This document shows positions 27,760 through 36,294 of a DNA stretch of 64,000 nucleotides, piece by piece; position 1 is the stretch's first letter, and each line of letters starts with the position of its first letter. The notes under the pieces were generated by a model. It saw nothing but the letters and a program-made list of their open reading frames with translations, did no database searches and was not told the DNA's origin. The stretch is taken from positions 124,001 to 188,000 of the forward strand of contig MEQB01000001.1 in the NCBI GenBank assembly GCA_001770015.1, in the 5' to 3' direction. The translations under genes were made by a program, and so were the position numbers. The stretch is from Bdellovibrionales bacterium RIFOXYC1_FULL_37_79 (lineage in GTDB: Bacteria; Bdellovibrionota; Bacteriovoracia; Bacteriovoracales; Bacteriovoracaceae).

Positions 27760-28224
27760 CTAGCTTTTCCATGTTGAAAAAGGAGTGATGCTCAAACTAA
27801 GATTGTAATATCGGGGATCATGGCTGACTTCTTCACCCAAAAAATCTGGGCGGTCAAATTGTTCGGATTCATTTTTCAATTCTATTTCGCAAAGAACCAA
27901 TCCCTGGTTTGCTGCGTGAAATTCATCTACTTCGAAGAGATGATTTTTATATTCATAAAGGTATCTGGTTTTTTTAATTGGTTGATGTAGGGATAGTTTT
28001 AATAATTCCATGGCATCGTCGCCAGGAATTTTATATTCAAATTCGATTCTTTTAATACCTTCGCTTTTTCCTTTGATGGTGAGCCATCCCTGATTATCAG
28101 CAATTCTAATGCGAATGGTGCGATTTTTATCTTCGCTTAGATACCCTTGGGTAACGTGCTGAAAGGGGGCACGCTTATAACTGTCCCCTTTGACTAAAAA
28201 TTTCTTTTCGATTTCCCACTTCAT
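27760..28224 (-). CDS. CYTH-domain protein (triphosphate tunnel metalloenzyme family)
   Basis: 154 residues. The N-terminal ExExK signature is Glu4-Ile-Glu6-Lys-Lys8 (EIEKKFL). The arginine/lysine-rich strands expected in the tunnel follow (RTIRIRI, LTIKGKS, RIEFEYKIP), as does the acidic strand HLFEVDEFH. The size fits a stand-alone CYTH enzyme. Members hydrolyse tripolyphosphate or thiamine triphosphate or make cAMP; tripolyphosphatase-like activity is the most general expectation. It converges on the J-domain gene remnant. Confidence 0.85.
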   Translation of the reverse strand: MKWEIEKKFLVKGDSYKRAPFQHVTQGYLSEDKNRTIRIRIADNQGWLTIKGKSEGIKRIEFEYKIPGDDAMELLKLSLHQPIKKTRYLYEYKNHLFEVDEFHAANQGLVLCEIELKNESEQFDRPDFLGEEVSHDPRYYNLSLSITPFSTWKS

Positions 28225-28400
28225 TTATTCAACCTATTGAGATTATATTAATATTGACCTTTTATTATGAAAGAGAAATGGATCATCGTACAGTGTAAAA
28301 AAGAACATATCATGGAAAAAGTACTGTAATAAATTCAGTGATGTGTTACTTGTCTTGGTTATCAATTTTATAAATTCGTCTTAAATCGACAAGGAAAAGC

Positions 28401-29420
28401 ATGCAAGTAAAAAAATTATTATTGCTATTGGGTGGTTGGTGCATGGTTTTAAACTTAAATGCCGAGGTAAATAAGGATTACTTCAAGGTGGATGCTAAGG
28501 GGACCGTGGTGACGAGAGCACTTCACTTGCCAGGCAGTGATCAAACTAAAGGGGAATCCAGCGTGACCATTAAACTGGTCACAGATGTAAATGGTTTGTT
28601 CAAAGTGGTTGCTATAGCGGGAAGTGGTGACGGTTTTATTGATAGTTGGGATACCTTTGCTGGCGGTGATGATGGATATCATCCAACTTTTAATTTAAGA
28701 AACCTTTATGTGGAAAAACAATTTGCAGAAAAATATAAGGTGCAGTTTGGAGCGCTTAACCCGGAGGAAGGAATACTAAGAAGCGGAGGATTTTGGGGTA
28801 CGGGTTGGATCGATGGACTTAGAACTAAGGCGGAAACCAGCTACGGGACGGTGGCAATAACCCTTGGATCACTTGGTGATTTGGAGGAGCCTAGCGTTTT
28901 CAGTCGGGATGTTGAATTTAACTACGTTGAAATCAAGGTTTCTAAAAAGTTTTTTGAGTCGTTGTTGATTGAAGCTGCTTATGAGAATTTAAATGACATT
29001 TCATACGCCAAAATTGGTGTCAATTATGATTACGAGATTGCTTCTGATCGGGTGGTTAAACTCATTCTTGAGTATATTTCAAGTTCAGACGGTGGCTACA
29101 AATCGGTAGTTGGTATCGAGTCTGACTTTTACCAACTGATTACTGGAAAAAATTCGGATGTTAAAATTAGACTTTCCTGGCAGCATGTGGACGAAGATTT
29201 TGATCTCTCCCAAAGACCGGCCACCTCTTTTTGGACTCAGCCGGGAGAAACATTGGTCGTGGAAGCCTCTGGGCCTATTAAAAAAGATTGGGATCTTTCT
29301 TGGTATGCACAGTTTCGAGTAAATGAAACCACTAAAAATAGTTACTACATAGTTGGTATAAAAAAGAGTATAGATTTTAATAAAATTTGGAATAAAGGTA
29401 AAAGTTTGTTTCAACCTTAA
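28401..29420 (+). CDS. Outer-membrane beta-barrel (porin-like) protein
   Basis: 339 residues with a signal peptide (ending near LNLNA) and an alternating hydrophobic/polar pattern typical of beta strands throughout, with aromatic residues at strand ends and Gly/Asp-rich loops (SGDGFIDSWDTFAGGDDGY). The penultimate region (YYIVGIKKSIDFNK) looks like a closing strand, although the very C-terminus is not the classic terminal Phe. Purine-rich AAGGAAAAG precedes the ATG. A CBM21-like secreted protein gene follows after 15 bp, hinting at shared work on a polysaccharide. Confidence 0.65.
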   Translation: MQVKKLLLLLGGWCMVLNLNAEVNKDYFKVDAKGTVVTRALHLPGSDQTKGESSVTIKLVTDVNGLFKVVAIAGSGDGFIDSWDTFAGGDDGYHPTFNLRNLYVEKQFAEKYKVQFGALNPEEGILRSGGFWGTGWIDGLRTKAETSYGTVAITLGSLGDLEEPSVFSRDVEFNYVEIKVSKKFFESLLIEAAYENLNDISYAKIGVNYDYEIASDRVVKLILEYISSSDGGYKSVVGIESDFYQLITGKNSDVKIRLSWQHVDEDFDLSQRPATSFWTQPGETLVVEASGPIKKDWDLSWYAQFRVNETTKNSYYIVGIKKSIDFNKIWNKGKSLFQP

Positions 29421-29435
29421 TTAAGGAGATTGGTT

Positions 29436-29888
29436 ATGTTAAGAAAAAAAATTTATGGATTTATCTTATGTTTGTTGTTTGGCACCTTGGCCTATGCAGA
29501 TAATTTCGCACCGGTGGTAAAATTAGTAAAAGGTGAGATTATCCAGACCAGTTCATCAGGTGGCAGTTTTCAAGTTACGGTTGCCTTGAATAATATTGCC
29601 TACGATAAAAAAGTTGAAGTGATCTATAAACTGGGAAATGGAGCATGGGAGCAACCTTTAAAGGCCAAGTTTGAAAGCAATACGGGAGATAATATGGAAA
29701 TTTGGTCAATGAAACAGGGCAATTTAGGCGAATTTATATCTAATCCGGTGCACTTTTATATTCGATACGAAATACCCGGCGGTCAGTTTGCCATTGACGA
29801 TAACTGCGGGGATTACTATCTATTGGATGTATCTGCATTTATGGGTGAAGATGATATAAGTGTGGTCGAAGGAAGCAATTGCAGATAA
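29436..29888 (+). CDS. Secreted CBM21-like (carbohydrate-binding) domain protein
   Basis: 150 residues from the ATG at 29436, with AAGGAG 7 nt upstream. The signal peptide ends near LAYA. The mature part matches the CBM21/PPP1R3 pattern: NIAYDKKVEVIYKLGNGAWE for the first half and YIRYEIPGGQFAIDDNCGDY for the DNN.xNY-like end, with Asp-Asn-Cys in place of Asp-Asn-Asn. CBM21 domains bind starch or glycogen. The family call comes from pattern memory, not a search. It probably forms an operon with the barrel protein just upstream. Confidence 0.6.
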   Translation: MLRKKIYGFILCLLFGTLAYADNFAPVVKLVKGEIIQTSSSGGSFQVTVALNNIAYDKKVEVIYKLGNGAWEQPLKAKFESNTGDNMEIWSMKQGNLGEFISNPVHFYIRYEIPGGQFAIDDNCGDYYLLDVSAFMGEDDISVVEGSNCR

Positions 29889-29908
29889 AACTTATCCTAA
29901 ATGGATAC

Positions 29909-30121
29909 TTATTTGCAGCAACCACGATTACCGTTTTCTTTAAAACCGAGTTTTTTTAAAATACTCACCATTGGGCAAATACCAGTAAAGGCAGATTGTA
30001 AAAGGTTCAGCCCAACAAAAGCTGTAACGAATAACCAATATTCGTGATGAAATCTGGATAAGGCCAGAGTTAAGAGAATGAATGTGCCGGCCACGCCTCT
30101 TACAATGTTTTCAATGTTCAT
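29909..30121 (-). CDS. DUF2892 (YgaP-type) inner-membrane protein
   Basis: 70 residues with two hydrophobic helices (about 12-30 and 33-52) and the family pattern ENIVRGVAG, LLQSAFTGICPMVSILKKLG. In YgaP this domain follows a rhodanese; here it is alone. The conserved Cys in GICPM and a Cys-Cys pair at the C-terminus suggest sulfur chemistry, but function is unproven. GGAG lies about 8 nt before the ATG. Confidence 0.8.
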   Translation of the reverse strand: MNIENIVRGVAGTFILLTLALSRFHHEYWLFVTAFVGLNLLQSAFTGICPMVSILKKLGFKENGNRGCCK

Positions 30122-30301
30122 GATATGCTCCGATGAAAGTATTATTTTTTTAAATAATTACGTTAATGTTATACGATAATGGGCCAGTCAGGAAGACTTT
30201 GCAAGTAACGCTCAGTGTCTCAAAAGTTTCGCATTGAAAAAGCAAGCAGTTGTAGCTAGAATTTATATTGAAAGAAAGATAAGACGCCTAGGAGGGCCTT
30301 A

Positions 30302-30529
30302 ATGGAGATTGTAAAAAAAACGGATAAATACGTTATTTTGAAAAAGCGTTCAGGTCGCTTTGGCGTTCGCAGTATGAATAGAAGTTGGATTAATGGCCCG
30401 GAAAAAGAAAAAATTTTGGCTGAAGCCGGTCTGCAATCAATAACGAAAACCAAAAAAGAATCTGGTGAAGATGAAAAGGCAAAGCCAGCTGCTGACGAAG
30501 AAGATACCCAGAGTTTTGCATCAGTATAA
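30302..30529 (+). CDS. Small conserved-looking cytoplasmic protein of unknown function
   Basis: 75 residues with a strong AGGAGG ribosome site 8 nt upstream of the ATG. The N-terminal ~45 residues are basic and compact (VILKKRSGRFGVRSMNRSWI). The C-terminal 30 are Lys/Glu/Ala-rich and likely disordered. No signal peptide. The excellent ribosome site and codon pattern argue that it is real. It converges on the SpoU methyltransferase gene with 4 bp between stops. Confidence 0.6.
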   Translation: MEIVKKTDKYVILKKRSGRFGVRSMNRSWINGPEKEKILAEAGLQSITKTKKESGEDEKAKPAADEEDTQSFASV

Positions 30530-30533
30530 GTTT

Positions 30534-31514
30534 TTATTCAAGGATGTGTTGTCTCATGTATTCATACGAAGCGATGGATGCTGCCACTGCAACATTTAAG
30601 CTTTCAATAATACCAAACTGCTGAATTTTTAAAAGTTTTACGTTGGTAAATTCATTGAAATCAAATTGCGGACCGAATTCTTCATGGCCTAAAATGAAGG
30701 CGGTTTTATTGGTTAACTGAGTATGATGAAGATAGTTTTCACTATGAGAATGCAGGCAGTAGGGAGTGTAACCAAGCTCCATCAGCCTTTTATATGATTC
30801 ATCAAATGATTCAAAAAAGAAGGCCTTTACTTTTTTAAACCCACCCACTGATGTGCTGGGATCAAAATAATCAGTGGCAATAATATGGATTTCTTTGGCA
30901 CCAAAAGCTTCAGCGGTTCTAAAAATTTTTCCAATGTTAAAGTCTGGTTTTAAATGATCCAAAACTAAAATCAGATCATGTGGGCCAAAGCTTGCCAGCT
31001 CCTGATTAAATTTTTTTTGTTTTTCAAATTTTTTAGTGAGCATTTTTCTTTTTTTCATAATGCGGGTAAATCCTCGTTCAAGTCTGATTAATGGTCTTTT
31101 GCCGGCCAGTGAAAAATCTACCATGAGCTTTGGTGAAGTGATGAGTTTTAAAACCTTTCCACTTAATTTGTAATCATCATCATCAAAACGCATGAGGCGG
31201 TATTTCCACCAAAAATCTTCTGGCAAAGTGATCCCTTCAATGTTGTCCCTATGAATATGTAATGAGGGAAAAGACAATTCAAAGTGATCTTCCTTGATAG
31301 ATTTTTTAAGGCCATAGGTTGAACCCAACCAATAAAAGATTTCACCAGAATGAAGATCTTGCTCCTTTATAATAAGTTCAAAATCAGTGGAGCTTGCAAG
31401 TTTTAGTAATATGGGGTCAACCAAACTGGATGGAATATTTTTTATGGATAAAATTTTGTTTTTTAAAAGGGTGCTGAGGGCATTTATAAAAGTGATATGA
31501 TTTTGACTAAGCAT
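30534..31514 (-). CDS. SpoU/TrmH-family RNA 2'-O-methyltransferase
   Basis: 326 residues. The C-terminal SPOUT domain (about 170-320) shows the three SpoU motifs: LDHLKPDFNIGKIFRTAEAFG (motif 1, with Asn and Arg), ILGHEEFGP (motif 2) and IIESLNVAVAASIASYEYMR (motif 3). The N-terminal ~165 residues are not a standard L30e substrate domain that I recognise. It should methylate the 2'-OH of an rRNA or tRNA ribose; the target cannot be told. Confidence 0.85.
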   Translation of the reverse strand: MLSQNHITFINALSTLLKNKILSIKNIPSSLVDPILLKLASSTDFELIIKEQDLHSGEIFYWLGSTYGLKKSIKEDHFELSFPSLHIHRDNIEGITLPEDFWWKYRLMRFDDDDYKLSGKVLKLITSPKLMVDFSLAGKRPLIRLERGFTRIMKKRKMLTKKFEKQKKFNQELASFGPHDLILVLDHLKPDFNIGKIFRTAEAFGAKEIHIIATDYFDPSTSVGGFKKVKAFFFESFDESYKRLMELGYTPYCLHSHSENYLHHTQLTNKTAFILGHEEFGPQFDFNEFTNVKLLKIQQFGIIESLNVAVAASIASYEYMRQHILE

Positions 31515-31680
31515 GATTAATAAATTACCTGAAGCTTAGTCCTGAAACAATAAAATAAAACCTTGCAATATCATTACTTTATCAAATGGAAAAAAATACA
31601 AGGTTGGTATCGCCTAGCGTTAAATTTTGATATATTGCGGCGAGTTCATCGTATAAATCAACTTTAAAGGATAGGTTCCA

Positions 31681-32754
31681 ATGAAATTTAAAAAAGTTTT
31701 AGTTGTATTATTAATTATCATCAATTCATTGGCCTGGGCCGTGGAGGAAATCAAAAATAAAGATGGAACAGTTTCCTTTAGATTGACCCCGGAGGAAAAA
31801 GCGGAAATTCTACAAGAGCAAATGCAGCAATCAGCAATTATTCAAACTAAAACTTTTACTTTTGATACGGCAACGGTTGAGGGATGTGAGCAGCTTAAGC
31901 GTTTTTTAATAGTGTCCAGCCTGGATAAAGAAGAGGTCAATTTAACGACCAAGGAGCAATGTTATAAAAAAGGTGAGCAGAGATATTTAACGGTTTTTTT
32001 ATCAGGGCATGTATCCGATCAAAACTTTATTATAAATGGTGTAGGAAAAAAAGATCTGCAGAGCAAAGTCCTTCTGGAAAATTTATTACCCCAGGATTCT
32101 ATCCAGCGGGCAATGGTGGTGGATACCATCAAAATGGTGGTGGTTGGTGCAGGTGTTATTGGGGCCATCTCTTCACTCCCTGAAGATGTTTCAAATTGGA
32201 GTGATGATAAAACCGGGTATATGAAAAATATAAAAAAGGGTTTTAGAATGGATAAAGATAACCCCTGGATGAACTGGGGACTACATCCATATTTAGCAGG
32301 GGCCCAGTATTTTTTTATTGCAAGACATAATGGATTATCCAAGTGGAAATCGTTTGGGTATGCATGTTTCATGTCTACCTTTTTCTGGGAAATGGGATTG
32401 GAAGCTTATTTTGAACAACCCTCCATTCAAGATACAATCATTACGCCGATACTTGGAACTCTTCTAGGGATGGTGTTTGAATCGGCTATTGAGCACATCG
32501 AAAAAAATGATGGAAAATGGCTCGGGTCAAAAACGCTGGGGGGGACGGCCATGTTTATTATGGATCCGGTGAATCCTATCCTGGATCATTCAACTAGTGC
32601 GATAAGATTTTTGAAAAGTCATGGTGCCAGATTGTATTTGGTAAGAAAAAACACAGATGTTTCAACGGATTTAATGTCAACCCTGTTTGAATCATCATAT
32701 AACGGACACGATCTAGAGGAGTATCTGGGGCTGTTTTTGGAATTTAAATTCTAA
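31681..32754 (+). CDS. DUF3943 family exported/envelope protein
   Basis: 357 residues with a signal peptide (MKFKKVLVVLLIIINSLAWA). The C-terminal half carries the DUF3943 pattern: NPWMNWGLHPYLAGAQYFFIARHNG, FFWEMGLEAYFEQPSIQD and PVNPIL. This has several amphipathic membrane-like segments and suggests an outer-membrane or periplasmic location. The N-terminal ~140 residues have a cysteine pair (VEGCEQ and KEQCYK). Function is unknown for the family. AAAGGA lies upstream of the ATG. Confidence 0.7.
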   Translation: MKFKKVLVVLLIIINSLAWAVEEIKNKDGTVSFRLTPEEKAEILQEQMQQSAIIQTKTFTFDTATVEGCEQLKRFLIVSSLDKEEVNLTTKEQCYKKGEQRYLTVFLSGHVSDQNFIINGVGKKDLQSKVLLENLLPQDSIQRAMVVDTIKMVVVGAGVIGAISSLPEDVSNWSDDKTGYMKNIKKGFRMDKDNPWMNWGLHPYLAGAQYFFIARHNGLSKWKSFGYACFMSTFFWEMGLEAYFEQPSIQDTIITPILGTLLGMVFESAIEHIEKNDGKWLGSKTLGGTAMFIMDPVNPILDHSTSAIRFLKSHGARLYLVRKNTDVSTDLMSTLFESSYNGHDLEEYLGLFLEFKF

Positions 32755-32757
32755 ACA

Positions 32758-32791
32758 AAGTAAGTACCTCTTTAACAAAAGGTACTTACTT
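32758..32791. terminator. Perfect 12-bp hairpin between convergent genes
   Basis: AAGTAAGTACCT (32758-32769) and AGGTACTTACTT (32780-32791) around a 10-nt loop, 3 bp after the DUF3943 stop and 7 bp before the aconitase stop. On the minus strand the stem is followed by a T-rich tract (TTTGTTT), so it mainly ends the aconitase transcript; it may serve both directions. Confidence 0.75.
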
Positions 32792-32798
32792 GTGATGA

Positions 32799-34766
32799 CT
32801 ATATGCCTTTGGATTGTTTATTTATCTTAGCAATTTCTCCCCCGTAGCGGACCGTTTCAATATCCACTGCGCTCATCGAATGCGTTAGGGGGATCTGGGT
32901 CTTTTTAGTTATATTTTTAAGCATGAGACGGTGGTTATCCAGCTCTTTGGTATCCAGTTCAAGTTGGTCACCCATTTCGATTTTATCATAATCACTTTTA
33001 TTTTCAAAAGTAAGTGGCATGATTCCGAAATTGATAAGGTTTGCTAGATGAATCCTGGCAAAGTCCTTGGCAATTACCGCTTTCACTTTTAGGTAACTGG
33101 GGCAAAGTGCGGCGTGTTCCCTTGAACTACCTTGTCCATAATTTTCGCCCGCAATGATAAAGCCACCATTTTTTTCCTTTGCTCTCTCATAAAATTTTGA
33201 ATCAACCGGCTCAAAAACGTGCTTGGAGTATTCTGGAACGTTACTGCGAAGGGGAAGATAAACTCCCGCTGGCATGATATGATCGGTGGTTATGTCATTG
33301 CCAACTTTAAGAATGACTTCGCCCGTGGCCATTTCCGGCAGATTGTCATTTACCTCAATAGGACGGATATTGGGTCCTCTGACAATTTCTACTCGGGCAC
33401 GATCCTCTTCGGGCAGCGGTTCCACAATAAGTGCTGATTTGTTTTTGAAGTTTTTGGGAGTTGGTACATCGCTTAATTCACCCATTCTTCTTGGGTCAGT
33501 GATCTCTCCCGTTAAAGCACAGGCGACCGCAGTTTCGACACTGGATAAGTAAACTTGGGCGGATGGGGTACCTGATCTTCCTTTAAAATTTCTATTAAAT
33601 GTTCTTATACTAACACCGTCAGTGCGCGGAGCTTGGCCTTGGCCTATACATGGGCCACAGGCGCATTCTAAAATTCTGGCCCCTGCTCCAATCAAATCTG
33701 CCAGATGACCGGACTCGGCCATGGAGTAATAAACTGACATTGAGCCTGGTGAGATGGTGAGCGAAAGGTTTTGCTTGACCCTTTTCCCTTTTAACATATT
33801 GGCAGCCGTGACCAAGTCCTTGTAGGATGAATTGGTACATGAACCAATACAGACTTGTCCAACTTTTATACCTTCGACTTCTTTAACGGCTACGACGTTG
33901 TCGGGGCTATGAGGCTTGGCGATCATGGGGACAAGAGAGGTCAGATTTATTTCGATTACTTGATGATATATAACATCCTCATCAGCAATAATTTCCACCC
34001 AGTCATCTTCTCTGCCAAACTCTTTTAAGGCTTCTTTGGTAATTTCATCTGAAGGAAAAATTGAAGTGGTGGCACCGGTTTCTGCTCCCATATTGGTGAT
34101 GGTGGCCCGCTCTGGAACGGTCAGCGTTTTCACACCCGGACCAAAGTATTCTAAAATTTTACCAACTCCACCTTTGACTGAAATTCTTCTTAAAACTTCC
34201 AAGATAACATCTTTAGCAGCTACCATGGGGGGAAGCTTGCCGGTCAGTTTTACCCCGATGATTTCTGGTGTTTTGGTAAAAAAGGCCCGTCCTCCAATGG
34301 CCAAAGCGACATCCAGTCCGCCTGCCCCAATAGCGATGGAACCAATTCCACCTGCTGTAGGTGTGTGAGAGTCAGAACCTAGTAAGGTTTTTCCGGGTTT
34401 TGCGTAGCGCTCTAGGTGAACTTGATGGCAAATGCCGTTGCCGGCTTTAGATAAAACCAGCCCATATTTGGCAGCTACGCTTTGTAAAAAGACATGATCA
34501 TCTGCATTTTTAAAATCTTGTTTCAGGGTATTGTGATCAATATAGGAAACGGAGATTTCAGTTTTGGCTTTATGAATGCCTAAGGCTTCTTGTTGCAAGT
34601 AGGCCATGGTACCAGTGGCATCTTGAGTTAGGGTTTGATCAATTTTGATTCCGATTTTTTGACCTGGAATCAAATCCCCGGAAACAATATGTTTCATTAA
34701 AATTTTTCCTGCCACAGTTTTTTTTATTTTTGGATCAATTTCAAAATTATGCGTATGCGTACTCAT
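32799..34766 (-). CDS. acn: Aconitate hydratase
   Basis: 655 residues, the short bacterial aconitase form (AcnA and AcnB are near 870-890). The three 4Fe-4S cysteines are in IGSCTNSS and ACGPCIGQG. The substrate-binding sequences SDSHTPTAGGIG and NYGQGSSREHAA are intact; the latter marks the C-terminal swivel domain. The enzyme interconverts citrate and isocitrate in the TCA cycle. GAGG lies before the ATG at 34766. It follows the PDH operon on the same strand after a 151-bp gap, so it probably has its own promoter. Homoaconitase is possible but less likely by context. Confidence 0.9.
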   Translation of the reverse strand: MSTHTHNFEIDPKIKKTVAGKILMKHIVSGDLIPGQKIGIKIDQTLTQDATGTMAYLQQEALGIHKAKTEISVSYIDHNTLKQDFKNADDHVFLQSVAAKYGLVLSKAGNGICHQVHLERYAKPGKTLLGSDSHTPTAGGIGSIAIGAGGLDVALAIGGRAFFTKTPEIIGVKLTGKLPPMVAAKDVILEVLRRISVKGGVGKILEYFGPGVKTLTVPERATITNMGAETGATTSIFPSDEITKEALKEFGREDDWVEIIADEDVIYHQVIEINLTSLVPMIAKPHSPDNVVAVKEVEGIKVGQVCIGSCTNSSYKDLVTAANMLKGKRVKQNLSLTISPGSMSVYYSMAESGHLADLIGAGARILECACGPCIGQGQAPRTDGVSIRTFNRNFKGRSGTPSAQVYLSSVETAVACALTGEITDPRRMGELSDVPTPKNFKNKSALIVEPLPEEDRARVEIVRGPNIRPIEVNDNLPEMATGEVILKVGNDITTDHIMPAGVYLPLRSNVPEYSKHVFEPVDSKFYERAKEKNGGFIIAGENYGQGSSREHAALCPSYLKVKAVIAKDFARIHLANLINFGIMPLTFENKSDYDKIEMGDQLELDTKELDNHRLMLKNITKKTQIPLTHSMSAVDIETVRYGGEIAKINKQSKGI

Positions 34767-34917
34767 CTCTACCTCACTTTGAGTTTATTAAAACCTATCA
34801 TCTTCAATAAAATTAGCCTTAGCTTACTTTAAAAGTGGATGATCTTCAATTAATCTTAAATATTCGTAATAATATAAAGAATCAATAGAATAATTCGTTT
34901 TTATCGATATATTTTGT

Positions 34918-36285
34918 TCATCTTAAGGATTCTACCAAAGCTTCACTGAGGGAGGGATGGGGATGTACCACGTTTTTAAAACTCCCCGGTGTTCCTCCGT
35001 TGGTCATATATAAAATGGCTTCTCCGATAAGATCTGTGGCGTTGTGGCCTATGATGTGCACTCCTAGGATTTCACTATCATCCAGGTTGGATACGACCTT
35101 GATAAAACCGCCACTATGACCTTCGGTCATGACTTTAATATTTGAATTCAGGGAATAAATTTTGGATTGCGCCAGAAAACCCTGCTCCCGGGCCTTTTTT
35201 TCCGTGAGGCCAACTGAGGCAAATTCTGGAGAAATGTACATGTTGTATGGCATCAGATCATAAAGAATTTCTGATGCACAACCGGCGATATTGTTAGCGG
35301 CAATCTCTCCTTCCTTACTTGCCACATGAGCAAGCATAAATCTTCCGTTGATATCACCAGCAGCATAAATTCCAGGAAGGGTTGTTTCTAATTTCAGGTT
35401 GGTGGAAATAAACCCTCTTTTCGTCAGTTCCAGTTTATGATCAATCAAGTATTCGATGCCTGAAAGATTGGCCTTTCTGCCGATACAAGACAAATAGAGA
35501 TCAGTTTTTAACACATCGTTTTGATTTTTACTTTTATTTTTTATTAAAAGATTATCAGATTGATCATCAATTGCTTCAAAACCAAGGTGCAGGTTGATAT
35601 TTTTCTCTTTTAACAAATTGGTTAAAAAAGTGGAAAGCTCTTCATCCATATAAGGCATGAGTTTGGTGTTTCTATCCACCAAATGCACAGTGGAACCCAA
35701 GCTTGCAAACATGCAGGCAAATTCGATACCGATCATTCCTGCGCCAATGATGGTTATAGAGTTGGGAATTTCCCGGATGGAGTAAATCGTTTTGGGGGTA
35801 AAGAGTCTTTGAAAATTAGGTTTAAAAAAAGGCACTACGGGGTATTGACTGCCAGTTGCAATAATCAGAGAGGAAAAAAAAATCTTTTCGTGATTGACTC
35901 CTAAGACATTTGGGCCGATGACTTTCGCCAGCCCGTTGATACGAGTAATATTTTTTTGGTTAAGTGCAGTCAGGAGATGTTTTACTGATCTTTTAATATT
36001 GTCTTTAATTCTTTGGGTGATAAGTCCCCAATCGGGGACCAGGTGATCTTGATTTATACCTCGTAGTCCAAAGCTTTCTGACTGTTTAATGACGTCAAGC
36101 AAGTAGGCAGTGTGAAGAAGTGTTTTAGTGGGGACACAGCCATAGTTATAGGAAATTCCTCCAAGGGAATTTTCCAAATCGATGAGACATACAGATAAAT
36201 TATTTTGAGATGCCGTCATTGCGGCATTTATTCCTGCCACGCCTGATCCCATGATTGCCACATCAAATTTTCTAGTGCTGCTCAT
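34918..36285 (-). CDS. lpdA: Dihydrolipoyl dehydrogenase-like protein (E3) lacking one redox cysteine
   Basis: 455 residues. The FAD-binding GSGVAG and NAD-binding GAGMIGIE motifs are present, and the C-terminal catalytic His-Glu motif is intact (HPHPSLSEALVE). The redox motif reads GGISYNYGCVPTK (Ser45, Cys50), where normal E3 has GGTCLNVGCIPSK. The codon is TCC, so the first cysteine of the CxxxxC pair is replaced by Ser. A protein without this pair should not run normal dithiol/disulfide exchange with lipoyl groups. It is the last gene of the lplA-pdhA-pdhB-E2 operon, 9 bp after E2. Either another E3 exists, or this one acts differently, or a base is wrong. Confidence 0.85.
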   Translation of the reverse strand: MSSTRKFDVAIMGSGVAGINAAMTASQNNLSVCLIDLENSLGGISYNYGCVPTKTLLHTAYLLDVIKQSESFGLRGINQDHLVPDWGLITQRIKDNIKRSVKHLLTALNQKNITRINGLAKVIGPNVLGVNHEKIFFSSLIIATGSQYPVVPFFKPNFQRLFTPKTIYSIREIPNSITIIGAGMIGIEFACMFASLGSTVHLVDRNTKLMPYMDEELSTFLTNLLKEKNINLHLGFEAIDDQSDNLLIKNKSKNQNDVLKTDLYLSCIGRKANLSGIEYLIDHKLELTKRGFISTNLKLETTLPGIYAAGDINGRFMLAHVASKEGEIAANNIAGCASEILYDLMPYNMYISPEFASVGLTEKKAREQGFLAQSKIYSLNSNIKVMTEGHSGGFIKVVSNLDDSEILGVHIIGHNATDLIGEAILYMTNGGTPGSFKNVVHPHPSLSEALVESLR

Positions 36286-36294
36286 ATGGTCTCC

